A program made the translations under genes and the position numbers. This document shows, piece after piece, positions 36,062-45,391 of a stretch of DNA of 64,000 bases. Each line of letters opens with the position of its first letter. Position 1 is the stretch's first letter. The stretch comes from Alkalicella caledoniensis (GTDB lineage: Bacteria > Bacillota > Proteinivoracia > Proteinivoracales > Proteinivoracaceae): NCBI RefSeq assembly GCF_014467015.1, contig NZ_CP058559.1, forward strand, positions 1,798,001 through 1,862,000, read 5' to 3'. The notes below the pieces were generated by a model. The model was given only the letters and a program-made list of their open reading frames with translations, was not told the DNA's origin and did no database searches.

Positions 36062-37849
36062 TTATACTAGTTTAAAACTATCGCCAAAAGGGGTAACTTC
36101 AATCTTAATATGCCCACTTTTTTCTAGTTTTAGTATTGCTTTATTAAGATCGTCCATGGATGTTATACCTTCTTTTTGAACATTAATCAAAACATCACTT
36201 AAGTCCACACTGTTAAATGGAAAATAAGGTCTTAGAATTTCCAAGGTTTTTCCATCTGTTTTTTTTACATACTCTTTCAATTCATCAAATGGGTTTTGAG
36301 AAAAAGGACTTACCGTGTTTGCAACCCTTATCCTCGTTGCTACTGTCCTTCCAAAAATTGCCGAGGAAATAAAAACATCCCCAGATCGTAAATAGGGTAG
36401 TCTTCTTCCCTCTTGTTCGGTCAAGTCCGTCTCTTCACGAATAGTAGCTATATCTGTCCCTCTTACAGTTCTAAATATAAACTTTGTATTTAGTTGTGCA
36501 GTTACTGTTTCATCCAACAAAGTTGGTCTTTGAGTGGCCAAAAGTAGAAATACTCCATACTTTCTACCCTCTTGAGCAATTTCCTTAATTACTGATTTTG
36601 CAGGGGAGTCATATCCTTTAGGTGCAAAGTTATGTGCCTCATCTGTAACGACCATAAATGGAGGATAAAATTCATTGACACTACCGTCTTTGAAGTGCCT
36701 ACGCTTGTGATAGTAATTGCTAATAAGGTATGTGGCAAAAACCCCTAGTAGCCAAACAGGCCCTTGTATAACCACAGACTTACCATATTTAAGATTGTTG
36801 TTAACTACCTCAATATCATGTTTAAAGAGCCCTGCGTTGTCTAACCGTTTTAGCCTCCACTGTATTCCCTTTAGGGAAGCTTGCGGCAAGCTACCGAAGC
36901 TATCCAATAGTTTGTTAAGCTTGGTTATCTCTTTTAAATCGTTCTCCATATTACTATTAGCCAAGTTATTCAAACTGTTTTTCCCTAACTCCAAAGCCCT
37001 AATTACATCCTCAACCCTCTGACTAAATGTTAAATAAGAATCTCCCCTTTTATGAATCATCTCTATGGCATTTACCATGGCTTCGGTTAATGTATGGGAC
37101 GCCCCCAGTAAGTTAACAATATCTCGCACATTTAGATCACTAAATTCAATCCCTATGTCTTGCCCAAGTTTAGCTACCTCATATTTACTCAAATACGTTT
37201 TCTCTTCGCTATCAAACTCCAACTCAAAATGCGGATCAAATATCAGCATTGGAATACCCTTATCCATAATTTCTTCTAGGATAACCCTAATACCATAGGA
37301 CTTTCCAGAACCGGATCCACCAAATATACCAATATGTGGATACTGGTGCATTTCCCTTATGGGGAATATCAGTGGCACTCCTTTTTGTTCACATTCTTCT
37401 CCTTCTAAAACCGGTGCTATCCCCTTTAGTGACTGAGGTAAACTTTCAAATAGGCCATCAGTGCTTTTTATTTCTCCTAATGTCAAACCGTCTTCCTTAG
37501 AAGCAAAAACAAGCAAGTCCTTTACTTCTTCATATTGGGGTATTCGGACTTGAGCCCCGGTACTTACTGGGTGTGGCGTTTCCACAAAAAACTTAACCCG
37601 AGCTACGCTGATTTCATTGCTACCTATATCATAACCTAAGCTAGAAAGAGACTCCAAAACCTTTGACTCCATCAGTGTCCCATTTAAGTTTAAAGGAATA
37701 TACCTATTGTAACAAAGTGTTTCCACTACCTCTCCCCTAACTATACCTAAGCTTTTATCCTCTATTATAAGTATTTCATTGATTCTAATCTTTCTTTGAT
37801 CTGTTGCTACCCAAACCATTTGTTGAGTTGTCTCACCTACAACTTGCAT
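36062..37849 (-). CDS. herA: HerA-like ATPase/DNA translocase
   Basis: A 595-residue HerA/FtsK-family hexameric ATPase. An N-terminal HAS-barrel precedes Walker A GGSGSGKS near residue 180, Walker B MVVTDEAHNF, and an arginine-finger region RTVRGTDIATIREETDLTE. HerA works with NurA nuclease in end resection of double-strand breaks. ATG with GGGAGGAATAGTC. It lies 16 bases after nurA, so nurA-herA is an operon, and ends at the metG promoter. Confidence 0.88.
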   Translation of the reverse strand: MQVVGETTQQMVWVATDQRKIRINEILIIEDKSLGIVRGEVVETLCYNRYIPLNLNGTLMESKVLESLSSLGYDIGSNEISVARVKFFVETPHPVSTGAQVRIPQYEEVKDLLVFASKEDGLTLGEIKSTDGLFESLPQSLKGIAPVLEGEECEQKGVPLIFPIREMHQYPHIGIFGGSGSGKSYGIRVILEEIMDKGIPMLIFDPHFELEFDSEEKTYLSKYEVAKLGQDIGIEFSDLNVRDIVNLLGASHTLTEAMVNAIEMIHKRGDSYLTFSQRVEDVIRALELGKNSLNNLANSNMENDLKEITKLNKLLDSFGSLPQASLKGIQWRLKRLDNAGLFKHDIEVVNNNLKYGKSVVIQGPVWLLGVFATYLISNYYHKRRHFKDGSVNEFYPPFMVVTDEAHNFAPKGYDSPAKSVIKEIAQEGRKYGVFLLLATQRPTLLDETVTAQLNTKFIFRTVRGTDIATIREETDLTEQEGRRLPYLRSGDVFISSAIFGRTVATRIRVANTVSPFSQNPFDELKEYVKKTDGKTLEILRPYFPFNSVDLSDVLINVQKEGITSMDDLNKAILKLEKSGHIKIEVTPFGDSFKLV

Positions 37850-37865
37850 GACTATTCCTCCCTTA

Positions 37866-38807
37866 CTAAAACCATCTTTCCTTTCGCTTACCTGTTAAAA
37901 GTTTATATCTTAAATCTGGGCTTATATAGTTTTCGACTAATCCATCCACAACCTTATTTGTTATCCTCACTTCACTATCCACTATATCAAGCCATAATGG
38001 AATACCCCTTCCCTTTCGAGGTGTAAGGCTTGCAGCTAAGCTAATCAATTTATCCATATAGCCCCTTTGCTCTAAAAGGCAGTCAATTGCTATAGGTTGA
38101 GGGTCTTCACCTGGTCTCACAAAGGCAGTAATAAACCCTTCTTTAATCTGTTCTTTCAGGATAAATTGTTCCCCTATATCAAGAACTCCAAACATAATTT
38201 CTCTATCATAGACTTCTCCTAAATTAAGATAGTTTGTTAAGTTCTTAGTACCTATCTCTTCAATTACTCCAGCTAAAAGAATTCCTTCGTCTAAAATTAT
38301 TTTCTTAAGCTTTTCCCACTTCTTCTCTGATTCTATTTTGTACCTTACTAAAGATCCATCCATAAAAATAACAGATGGTTTTAAATCAATAGCCCCTTGA
38401 ATTGCAACATCTAGCTCCATCTCAGCTAATTTTTCTTTTACAAAAAAGCCTACACCATCGTATGGTGAAATGTTCCGTGCTTTACTAAACAATTCAACCT
38501 TTTTTCGAAACTGCTGGTCTAAGGGTGTTAAGATATCACTTTGAATAACTTGTCCTCCCCTAGTGGTCTTGGCTAAACCCCTAAACATCCATAATTGATG
38601 GGGGTAATTTGCACCATATGAGTTATATGAACCATCTACGCCTAACAGGTTTTCGTCCTTTGTATCCCCTTGAAGTATGGTCTTAATAACTCCTAATCCA
38701 CTTAATATTGGTTTTACTCTATCCTTACTTATTTTACTTTGATAATTATCTACTAAAAACTCATTAAAAATCTTTAATTTTTCTATTAACTGTTTATCGA
38801 TGTCCAT
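37866..38807 (-). CDS. nurA: NurA-domain nuclease
   Basis: A 313-residue NurA nuclease. The metal-binding motif is LLGVDGSYNSYGANYPH near residues 60-76 and a second acidic patch FMDGSLVRYKIE near 165; a late HerA-coupling region (FVRPGEDPQPIAIDCLLEQRG) follows. ATG 38807 has GGAGGTGTGTT upstream; the open frame to 38924 has none. NurA is better known from archaea; bacterial copies pair with HerA. It is divergent from the abrB-like gene. Confidence 0.85.
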   Translation of the reverse strand: MDIDKQLIEKLKIFNEFLVDNYQSKISKDRVKPILSGLGVIKTILQGDTKDENLLGVDGSYNSYGANYPHQLWMFRGLAKTTRGGQVIQSDILTPLDQQFRKKVELFSKARNISPYDGVGFFVKEKLAEMELDVAIQGAIDLKPSVIFMDGSLVRYKIESEKKWEKLKKIILDEGILLAGVIEEIGTKNLTNYLNLGEVYDREIMFGVLDIGEQFILKEQIKEGFITAFVRPGEDPQPIAIDCLLEQRGYMDKLISLAASLTPRKGRGIPLWLDIVDSEVRITNKVVDGLVENYISPDLRYKLLTGKRKERWF

Positions 38808-38838
38808 AACACACCTCCAGTTTTTTAATGAAAATATA

Positions 38839-38867
38839 TTGACTGTTATGGAAGTAATTGGTACAAT
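38839..38867 (+). promoter_or_regulatory. Sigma-A promoter of abrB-like gene
   Basis: TTGACT, 17 bases, TACAAT on the plus strand, 48 bases before the TTG start. Confidence 0.75.
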
Positions 38868-38914
38868 ATTAATGTCGAAATATGTAGAATAATGAAATCT
38901 GGGGAGGTTAAAAA

Positions 38915-39151
38915 TTGAAATCAACTGGGATTGTAAGAAAAGTGGACGAGCTAGGTAGGGTTGTTCTTCCTATAGAGCTTAGAAGGACTCTAAATATCAA
39001 TATTAAGGATTCTTTAGAAATCTATGTAGACGGAGAAAGAATTATCTTGAAAAAATATCAACCTGCATGTATCTTCTGTGGCGAAGCTGATAATATAAAT
39101 TACTTTAAAGGTAAAAACATCTGCGAAAGCTGTATTGAAGAAATTAAATAG
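38915..39151 (+). CDS. abrB: AbrB-family transition-state regulator with zinc-finger-like tail
   Basis: A 78-residue AbrB-type regulator. Residues 1-48 are the swapped-hairpin DNA-binding domain (KSTGIVRKVDELGRVVLPIELRRTL). The tail carries C-x2-C ... C-x2-C (ACIFCGEA, NICESCIEE), a likely zinc site found in clostridial AbrB proteins and absent from Bacillus AbrB. TTG start with GGGGAGGTT. B. subtilis abrB lies at the same place, beside rsmI and metG. Confidence 0.9.
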   Translation: MKSTGIVRKVDELGRVVLPIELRRTLNINIKDSLEIYVDGERIILKKYQPACIFCGEADNINYFKGKNICESCIEEIK

Positions 39152-39159
39152 TACATAAA

Positions 39160-39193
39160 ATAAGACGGCTTTTATGCTACCGTCTTATTTTTT
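39160..39193. terminator. Bidirectional terminator between abrB-like and rsmI
   Basis: AAAATAAGACGG / CCGTCTTATTTT hairpin with an 11-base loop between convergent genes, T7 on the plus strand. Confidence 0.85.
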
Positions 39194-40009
39194 TCCTTTA
39201 TTTATCATAAATTGGTAAAGATCCCTTTGCCCAAGGTTTAATTCTTTCGCAGCATTCTTACAAGCTTCTTTAAGAAATTGCCCCTGTTCTAACAGTTCTT
39301 CTACCAGGACAATTCCTTGGCTGATAGTATGAATTTCTTCTTCCTTAGCCTCTATGAGTATGGTAAATTCTCCTTTTATGCCACGTTCATTAAAGTGGGA
39401 GATCAATTCTTTAGCATTGCCTGCTATTTTTTCTTCATATATTTTGGTTATTTCCCTAACAGCTACCACTTTACGCTGGTTATCTATTTTTTCTATCTGC
39501 TCAAGGGTACTCAGCAAGTCATGGGGACTCTGATAGAAAACAACAGTGCAGTGTTCACTCATTGCCTTTTCCAAAACAGGTTTCTTACTATTCCCCTTTG
39601 GCATAAACCCTATAAACTTAAACTCACTGGTGTCTAACCCAGAAATGGTAAGTGCGCATATAAGAGCACAGGGTCCAGGTATAGGCACTACTTTATGACC
39701 CTTACCATTTACAGCTCGCACGAGTATTTCTCCTGGATCAGATATACCTGGGGTGCCTGCATCTGACACCAAGGCAACATCCTTGCCTTGATCTAACAAT
39801 TCTATGATGTTGTCAACTTGTTTGCGTTCGTTGAACTTGTGATACTGGATAAGCTTTGACTCTATAGAAAAATGTTTAAGTAGCATTCCAGTTCTTCTGG
39901 TGTCCTCAGCTGCTATAAAGTCTACCCCTTTAAGTGTATTGATTGCCCGTAGGGACATGTCCTCTAAATTCCCAATGGGAGTTGCACAAAGGTAAAGTTT
40001 TCCTGCCAT
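39185..40009 (-). CDS. rsmI: 16S rRNA 2'-O-ribose C1402 methyltransferase RsmI
   Basis: A 274-residue RsmI (YraL/YabC family). It carries ATPIGNLEDMSLRA, AEDTRRT, LVSDAGTPGISDPGE and the SAM/tetrapyrrole methylase fold with P-G-P-C-A-L. The C-terminal HTH-like tail (FLKEACKNAAKELNLGQRDLYQFM) is typical. It modifies the decoding centre. ATG with GGGAGGCTATAAAGC. It is the first... last gene of a yabA-yabB-rsmI run transcribed in the same direction. Confidence 0.96.
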   Translation of the reverse strand: MAGKLYLCATPIGNLEDMSLRAINTLKGVDFIAAEDTRRTGMLLKHFSIESKLIQYHKFNERKQVDNIIELLDQGKDVALVSDAGTPGISDPGEILVRAVNGKGHKVVPIPGPCALICALTISGLDTSEFKFIGFMPKGNSKKPVLEKAMSEHCTVVFYQSPHDLLSTLEQIEKIDNQRKVVAVREITKIYEEKIAGNAKELISHFNERGIKGEFTILIEAKEEEIHTISQGIVLVEELLEQGQFLKEACKNAAKELNLGQRDLYQFMINKGKK

Positions 40010-40023
40010 GCTTTATAGCCTCC

Positions 40024-40758
40024 CTATGTGTAATATATTTTTTTCACTTCTTCTGTGTAGCTACCATCTTGTTCATATATTATTAGTGTAGGTAAAGTTA
40101 TAAGACCGGGCTTTCCACCTTTTATTCCTTCAATTAAAAGAATCCTTGGTGTACTATCTGGTCTAGATTGAACAAGCCTTATTCTTTTAGGCTCCAGCTT
40201 GTAATGTCTCATCAAGTAACATATATCTACTATTCTCTCTGGCCTATGTACCATGGCAAACTTCCCACCGTATTTTACTAGCTTACTGGCTTCAAATATA
40301 ACGTCCTCAAGGTTACAGCTAATCTCGTGTCTTGCTACTGCTTTTGCATCAAGGGTACTAATTTCTCCAGTTTTAGGTATCATATACGGGGGGTTAGATA
40401 CCACAACATCATATTGCTCATGGCCTAATTTTTCATGAATCCTTTTAAGGTCAGTTTTTATTATTTGAATATTGTTAATGTTGTTTAATTCAACAGACCT
40501 TTTGGACATATCGGCCAAAAGGTCTTGTATTTCTATACCTATTACTTCTTTTACTTGTTTTCTTCCTACTATCAGTAGTGGGAGTACCCCTGTGCCAGTT
40601 CCTAAATCCACAACCTTATCTCCCTTTGTTAAGGAAACAAAGGCACTAAGCAATACACTATCCATAGTAAACGAAAATACTTTTTTATTTTGGATAATAC
40701 GTAAACCGTTTCTTTGTAATTCGTCTATTCTTTCTCCAGGTAAAAGTTTTATGTCCAA
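40024..40758 (-). CDS. tRNA1(Val)-type adenine N6-methyltransferase (YabB/TrmN6)
   Basis: A 244-residue class I SAM methyltransferase. VVDLGTGTGVLPLLI is motif I near residue 45, IGIEIQ is motif II, and NPPYM near 125 is the N6-adenine catalytic motif. The C-terminus ends IYEQDGSYTEEV, as in YabB. TTG start with AGGTGAAAAGAA. It lies between yabA and rsmI, its Bacillus position. The exact tRNA target is inferred. Confidence 0.93.
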   Translation of the reverse strand: MDIKLLPGERIDELQRNGLRIIQNKKVFSFTMDSVLLSAFVSLTKGDKVVDLGTGTGVLPLLIVGRKQVKEVIGIEIQDLLADMSKRSVELNNINNIQIIKTDLKRIHEKLGHEQYDVVVSNPPYMIPKTGEISTLDAKAVARHEISCNLEDVIFEASKLVKYGGKFAMVHRPERIVDICYLMRHYKLEPKRIRLVQSRPDSTPRILLIEGIKGGKPGLITLPTLIIYEQDGSYTEEVKKIYYT

Positions 40759-40768
40759 TTCTTTTCAC

Positions 40769-41068
40769 CTATTTCTTTAAAAGTGATATGCAAAATAAAC
40801 AGTCGCCTTCGTTTCGCAAGCTACCATAGTGCAGATGGCATATATGAAATCCCTCATTATAAAGTCTAGCTAGAGCATCTTGTCCTTCTTTTACTGGACT
40901 CAACTCTTTTTTACCCTTTAAATGGGGTATCTGCTCTTTTAGCCACTTATTTTCTTTCTCTAGTCTTTGGTTTTCCTGCATTAAAAGTTTATGATCCTCT
41001 TTCAAAGTTTTCAGTGCTCTATAGAATTCCTCTAGTTTATCCTCTAAAAACTTGATTTGTTCTTCCAT
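40769..41068 (-). CDS. yabA: Replication initiation-control protein YabA
   Basis: A 99-residue YabA. Residues 1-60 form a leucine-zipper coiled coil ([31 protein letters not shown]). The C-terminal zinc site is F-H-I-C-H-L-H-Y-G ... C-L-F-C. YabA binds DnaA and the sliding clamp (DnaN) and restrains initiation. ATG with AGGGGGATTTAG. It lies between ricT and yabB, as in Bacillus. Confidence 0.95.
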   Translation of the reverse strand: MEEQIKFLEDKLEEFYRALKTLKEDHKLLMQENQRLEKENKWLKEQIPHLKGKKELSPVKEGQDALARLYNEGFHICHLHYGSLRNEGDCLFCISLLKK

Positions 41069-41078
41069 CTAAATCCCC

Positions 41079-41903
41079 CTAATCTTGTTGCTTTGTTTCT
41101 ACTACTTTAACTTTGCAAGCGGGGAAGTCAACCCATGTTTTACTATCATATATTTCAACTTTAACAGTGTTTTTCAGGGGATTTACTTCTGTTATTCTAC
41201 CCTTGCCAACTTCTGTAAGTACCTCAACACCTACCTCTGGCATGTTTTTACGAGCTTCCTGGTAGTGATGATTTTCATAACGCAAACAACACATTAATCT
41301 ACCACAGATGCCTGAAATCTTTGTAGGGTTTAAAGATAAATTCTGCTCCTTTGCCATCTTTATGGATACCGGTTCAAAGTCCCCTAAAAATGTGCTACAG
41401 CAAAGGGGTCTACCACAACAGCCTAGACCGCCTAGCATCTTTGCTTCGTCCCTAATACCTATTTGCCTTAGCTCTATCCTAGTACGGAATACAGAAGCTA
41501 GATCTTTAACTAATTCTCTGAAGTCAATCCTTCCTTCAGCAGTAAAATAAAAAATAATCTTCGAGGCATCAAAGGTAAATTCAACATCTATAAGTTTCAT
41601 TTCCAAGTTATGTTTTTTAACCTTTTGTTCACATATATCAAATGCCTCTTTTTCCTTGGATTTGTTATCCTTCACTTGGTTAGTATCATCATCTGTAGCG
41701 ATTCTAATAACCTTTTTGAGAGGGAGAACCAATTCAGCCTCGTCTACAGTTTTAGGTCCTACGACAACTTCCCCATACTCTAAGCCTCTGGCTGTTTCTA
41801 CAATAACACTATTTCCTGTGCTAATATCCCATTGTTCTGGATCAAAATAATAAATTTTGCCAGCCCTTTTAAATCTAACTCCCACTACTTTGTATTGTTC
41901 CAT
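41079..41903 (-). CDS. ricT: PSP1-family regulatory iron-sulfur protein RicT (YaaT)
   Basis: A 274-residue PSP1 protein. The cysteine-rich stretch GGLGCCGRPLCC ... GICGRLMCCLRYE (about 163-208) matches RicT, which with RicA and RicF binds [4Fe-4S] clusters and promotes RNase Y processing and sporulation phosphorelay activity. N-terminal VGVRFKRAGKIYYFDP and GLEYGEVV are typical. ATG with AGGAGGTATAAAAA. It follows holB directly. Confidence 0.95.
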   Translation of the reverse strand: MEQYKVVGVRFKRAGKIYYFDPEQWDISTGNSVIVETARGLEYGEVVVGPKTVDEAELVLPLKKVIRIATDDDTNQVKDNKSKEKEAFDICEQKVKKHNLEMKLIDVEFTFDASKIIFYFTAEGRIDFRELVKDLASVFRTRIELRQIGIRDEAKMLGGLGCCGRPLCCSTFLGDFEPVSIKMAKEQNLSLNPTKISGICGRLMCCLRYENHHYQEARKNMPEVGVEVLTEVGKGRITEVNPLKNTVKVEIYDSKTWVDFPACKVKVVETKQQD

Positions 41904-41906
41904 TTT

Positions 41907-42842
41907 TTATACCTCCTGTAGGGCATTAAAAACAACTTCTAAGTTAAGCATGGAATTTATGCTATGTTTTAAGCTATTTCTAATCAACTTAATTTTCTTC
42001 ATTATTTTCTCAGGATCATTTACATTGATATTTATTAGTTTATCATAATAATCCTTATTTATTAGTATATGCTTATTTTGTCCGAATTTCAAATACATAA
42101 GGTCTCTTACCCAAAATTCTAGTAAATCTAAAGTAATATTTATATCAACGTTTTCTAATAAACTGCTAATTTTAATATAATCTGTTCCTTTATTATTACA
42201 TTCGCATAACAGATCATAAAGAGTTTTTCGATTACTTATGAAGTCCGTTTCAATTAGCTGTAACGCTTGTCCTAAAGATCCTTCACAAAAATCCGCTACA
42301 ATTTCAGCTTCCTGAAATTGTAGCTGGTTATTTTTTTCCAGATATTCTGAGAGCTTATTCTTTGATAGAGGTTTCATCATTATAGGTATTGCCCTCGATT
42401 TAATTGTTGTTATAACCTTAGTAACATTATCACTGAGTAAAAAGATGGTAAGATAGGGTGGTGGCTCTTCTATTAAAGTAAGTAATTTATTTGCTCCTTG
42501 AACATTAAGCCTATCCACTCCGTCTAAAATCACAATCTTCCTCTTTCCTTCTAAGGGTGAATACAATGAAGCTTTTTTAAATTCATTTACTGTTTCAAGT
42601 TTAACAATGGAATCCTCGCTAGAAAAGAAGTTTACATCTGGATGGTTATTACTATCAATGTTTCTACAAGTTCTACAAGTACAATCCCAACTTCCACATA
42701 AAATGAACTTAGCTAGTTCTTTTACGAAGGCTTTTTTACCTGTCCCCTTTTTACCGTGGATTAAGTAGCAATGATGAAGTAAACTATTTGCAATAGCTGT
42801 TTCAAAGTACCTTTGATTTTCCTGTTGTCCTAGCAAGTACAT
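41907..42842 (-). CDS. holB: DNA polymerase III delta-prime subunit
   Basis: A 311-residue clamp-loader subunit. It has a nucleotide-binding loop GKKGTGKKA near residue 36 and zinc knuckle C-x-W-D-C-x-C-R-T-C-R near 50-61, followed by VDRLNVQGANKLLTLIEEPP and KSRAIP, where the usual SRC motif Cys is replaced. The upstream ribosome site is weak, with the start 6 bases after the yaaQ stop. No YaaR-like gene lies between yaaQ and holB, unlike Bacillus. Confidence 0.93.
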   Translation of the reverse strand: MYLLGQQENQRYFETAIANSLLHHCYLIHGKKGTGKKAFVKELAKFILCGSWDCTCRTCRNIDSNNHPDVNFFSSEDSIVKLETVNEFKKASLYSPLEGKRKIVILDGVDRLNVQGANKLLTLIEEPPPYLTIFLLSDNVTKVITTIKSRAIPIMMKPLSKNKLSEYLEKNNQLQFQEAEIVADFCEGSLGQALQLIETDFISNRKTLYDLLCECNNKGTDYIKISSLLENVDINITLDLLEFWVRDLMYLKFGQNKHILINKDYYDKLININVNDPEKIMKKIKLIRNSLKHSINSMLNLEVVFNALQEV

Positions 42843-42847
42843 TTAAT

Positions 42848-43177
42848 CTAAACCCTTTCAAACTGATCTACGTCAATTACAAAAATAGTTGCACCACCCA
42901 CTACTACTTCTACGGGATAGGGTACATAGGATTCAACTGATCCACCAATTGGCGACATTGTTGTGACCATTTTTTCTCTACTTTTACAAACTTTTTTAAT
43001 AATTTCAACAACCTCACTTGTCTGATGGTCCTCTACACCGATCAAGACAGTTGTGTTTCCTGATTTCAAGAAACCCCCAGTACTAGCTAATTTTGTAGTC
43101 TTGAAGCCCTCATCAACTAGATTTTCTAAAAGCTTTCCGCTATCTTTATCCTGAATCACAGCAATTACTAATTTCAT
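42848..43177 (-). CDS. yaaQ: Cyclic di-AMP receptor, PII-like (YaaQ/DarA)
   Basis: A 109-residue PII-like protein. MKLVIAVIQDKDSGKLLENL, TKLASTGGFLKSGNTT and the C-terminal GGATIFVIDVDQFERV match DarA/PstA (YaaQ), which binds c-di-AMP. The downstream target is unknown. ATG with GGGAGGGAAGAGT. It lies between tmk and holB, the conserved position. Confidence 0.95.
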   Translation of the reverse strand: MKLVIAVIQDKDSGKLLENLVDEGFKTTKLASTGGFLKSGNTTVLIGVEDHQTSEVVEIIKKVCKSREKMVTTMSPIGGSVESYVPYPVEVVVGGATIFVIDVDQFERV

Positions 43178-43193
43178 ACTCTTCCCTCCCTGT

Positions 43194-43793
43194 TTATTTT
43201 AATGGTATATTCTTTATTAACTCTAAACTTATCTCTTCAACACTTTTATTACCATCAATCTTTATCATACCATATTTTTCTGCAAGATTTAGGTACCCTT
43301 CTCTTACTTTTCTAAAGTATACTTCTCCTCGACTTTCTATTCTATCCTTTGATCTGTTTATTCTGCCGAGGGATGTATTTGTATCAAGGTCTATTAAAAA
43401 TGTAACATCTGGCATCAGACCCGTAGTTGCTATCTTATTAATATCCTCAACAATATCAATACCTAGATCTAAACCCATACCCTGGTAAACAATACTGGAG
43501 TGAAGATAACGGTCTGCAATTACCCATGTTCCTTCATTTAAAGCAGGTTGTATAATTTCATTGACAAGTTGTGCCCTTGCAGAAGCATAGAGTAAACACT
43601 CAGCCATATTTGATATTTTACTTTCAGGGTTTAGTAAAATATCTCTAATTTTGTCCCCAGTCTTTGTTCCCCCTGGTTCTCTTGTATATAAGTATTTTAT
43701 TCCTTTACTGTGTAAAAATTGACTTAGTAGTTTGCTTTGTGTTGTTTTTCCTGCCCCATCTGGACCTTCTATCACTATAAACTTTCCACGCAA
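43194..43793 (-). CDS. tmk: Thymidylate kinase
   Basis: A 199-residue dTMP kinase. P-loop GPDGAGKTTQ near residues 10-18, DRE/TREPGG motif with LYTREPGGTKTGDKIRD, the DRY motif VIADRYLHSSIVYQG, and the LID region NRSKDRIESRGEVYFRKVR. It makes dTDP for DNA synthesis. TTG start with AAAGGAGAGATTGTA. It overlaps no gene and follows the decarboxylase-like gene by 13 bases. Confidence 0.97.
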   Translation of the reverse strand: MRGKFIVIEGPDGAGKTTQSKLLSQFLHSKGIKYLYTREPGGTKTGDKIRDILLNPESKISNMAECLLYASARAQLVNEIIQPALNEGTWVIADRYLHSSIVYQGMGLDLGIDIVEDINKIATTGLMPDVTFLIDLDTNTSLGRINRSKDRIESRGEVYFRKVREGYLNLAEKYGMIKIDGNKSVEEISLELIKNIPLK

Positions 43794-43806
43794 TACAATC
43801 TCTCCT

Positions 43807-45213
43807 TTATTCCCTTACTACCTCTATAATACCATTTTTCACCCCATGTACGCTAGAGGATGTATTTTTTACATAGTCTACAATCTCTTTAGTTATTTCT
43901 TCCCCAGGCATTATCAACGGTATCCCTGGTGGGTAGGGAGTTATTATATCGGTGGCAACCCTTCCAACAGATTGTTCTATTGGAATCTTTTCTTTTATAC
44001 TATAAAACCCTTGCCTTGGAGATATAGCAGAAGATTTAGGCAAGATTGATGTAGCAAATTTTTCATCTTGTTCATCTAGGCGACAAATCAAAGCTCTCTT
44101 TATAGCAATATTAATTAATCGGGCCGTTTTTCTTATATATTCTATTTTTATTTCAGAATTTATAAAAAAGACTATCTTGTTATCTAGTATTAACTCTGGA
44201 TATACACCAAATAGTATCAGGTTTTTATAAACACGTTGAGCAATGGCACTTTTCTCAAACATAATTGTTACTTTAGTAGGATCTAGATAATAACCCCTAA
44301 GATTTTTACCCTCTATATACATTATTTTATATTTATCTAATAAATCCTTCATATACTTAGCTTTTTTTTCAGTTTTATTTAGTATTTCTTTACCTTTATT
44401 TTTGTATCTACTCAGGCTGTACTGCATTGAACTTAGTAATAGATAAGATGGGCTAGATGTTGTAACTAGAGATATATGCCTCCTAAAGTCATTTACAGAT
44501 ATTTCTTCACTGTTTAAGTGTACCATAGCGGTTTGTGTTAGAGCATTTAAATTTTTGTGGAAACTATTTACTACTATATCTATATTTCCATTGTTACCTA
44601 AATACTTTTTAAATCTTGTGAAATTCAAGTGACTACCGTGGGCCTCATCTAAGATTATTTTAATGCCTCTACTTACACATAAGTCTGAGATCTTTTCCAG
44701 TTCCTTAATACCTACACCATAGTAGTTTGGCGAGGTAAGAATTACTCCCTTTATATGGTTATCTTTGTTCAATTCATGCAAAATCTCAGAGTATGTTGGG
44801 GGTAGCAATATACCGTATTCTCTATTCCTACTGTTTAAGAAGTATATAGGTTTAGCTCCTGATATAACTAAACCATACTGCACTGATTTGTGACAGTCTC
44901 TGGTGATTAGTACTTTGTCTTTTTCATTAAAAAAGTACGACATTGCAGCTAACACACCAGATGTGGAGCCATTGACTAAAAATATACTATTTTTACTACC
45001 AAAAACTGTACTAAGCTCCCTTTCTGCTTTTTTAATGATACCATCTGGTGCATGGTAGTCATCCATTCCGTGTATTTCAGTTGTTTCGAAAAAAGGCATA
45101 TTTTTAACGAATCCATAAGGTAGATTCTCGCCACCAAAATTTCCTGGCATATGGAATTTAAATTTTGTTCTTTTGTTGTATTTATATATTTCTTCTAGGT
45201 TTTTTATGTTCAA
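43807..45213 (-). CDS. Orn/Lys/Arg decarboxylase-family PLP protein (YaaO-like)
   Basis: A 468-residue fold type I PLP enzyme of the group that includes B. subtilis YaaO and SpeA. Key features: HMPGNFGG, FLVNGSTSGVLAAM (phosphate contact), LDEAHGSH with Asp, and PLP lysine in VVNSFHKNLNALTQ. The C-terminal domain ends near EVVRE. The substrate (Lys, Arg or Orn) cannot be told. TTG start with AAAGGAGTATATAG. It is the first gene of the tmk-holB operon. Confidence 0.9.
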   Translation of the reverse strand: MNIKNLEEIYKYNKRTKFKFHMPGNFGGENLPYGFVKNMPFFETTEIHGMDDYHAPDGIIKKAERELSTVFGSKNSIFLVNGSTSGVLAAMSYFFNEKDKVLITRDCHKSVQYGLVISGAKPIYFLNSRNREYGILLPPTYSEILHELNKDNHIKGVILTSPNYYGVGIKELEKISDLCVSRGIKIILDEAHGSHLNFTRFKKYLGNNGNIDIVVNSFHKNLNALTQTAMVHLNSEEISVNDFRRHISLVTTSSPSYLLLSSMQYSLSRYKNKGKEILNKTEKKAKYMKDLLDKYKIMYIEGKNLRGYYLDPTKVTIMFEKSAIAQRVYKNLILFGVYPELILDNKIVFFINSEIKIEYIRKTARLINIAIKRALICRLDEQDEKFATSILPKSSAISPRQGFYSIKEKIPIEQSVGRVATDIITPYPPGIPLIMPGEEITKEIVDYVKNTSSSVHGVKNGIIEVVRE

Positions 45214-45331
45214 CTATATACTCCTTTTCTTTGCAATAATATTGAGATTATTATATACAAAATCTTTACTGTGGTAAATAGTAAGTTAACAAAAGATGAT
45301 GCAGTTTTATTATAATAACTTACCTTATTAC

Positions 45332-45382
45332 AAAGACCCAGCAATCTAACGTAGTGCACTTACGCTTAGATGCCAGGTCTTT
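45332..45382 (-). other. Near-perfect 51-base hairpin between gin and the decarboxylase gene
   Basis: AAAGACC / GGTCTTT, GC / GC, ATCTAA / TTAGAT and GTA / TAC pair in order around a TGCA-centred loop. It follows the gin stop by 9 bases and has no strong T run, so it may be a processing site or weak terminator. Confidence 0.6.
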
Positions 45383-45391
45383 ATATTCATC

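Noticed and set aside
36062-38807. HerA with NurA as a phage-defence island
   Set aside because: The partner is a plain NurA and both flanks are housekeeping genes; repair is the simpler reading, so it is kept only as a low-level finding.
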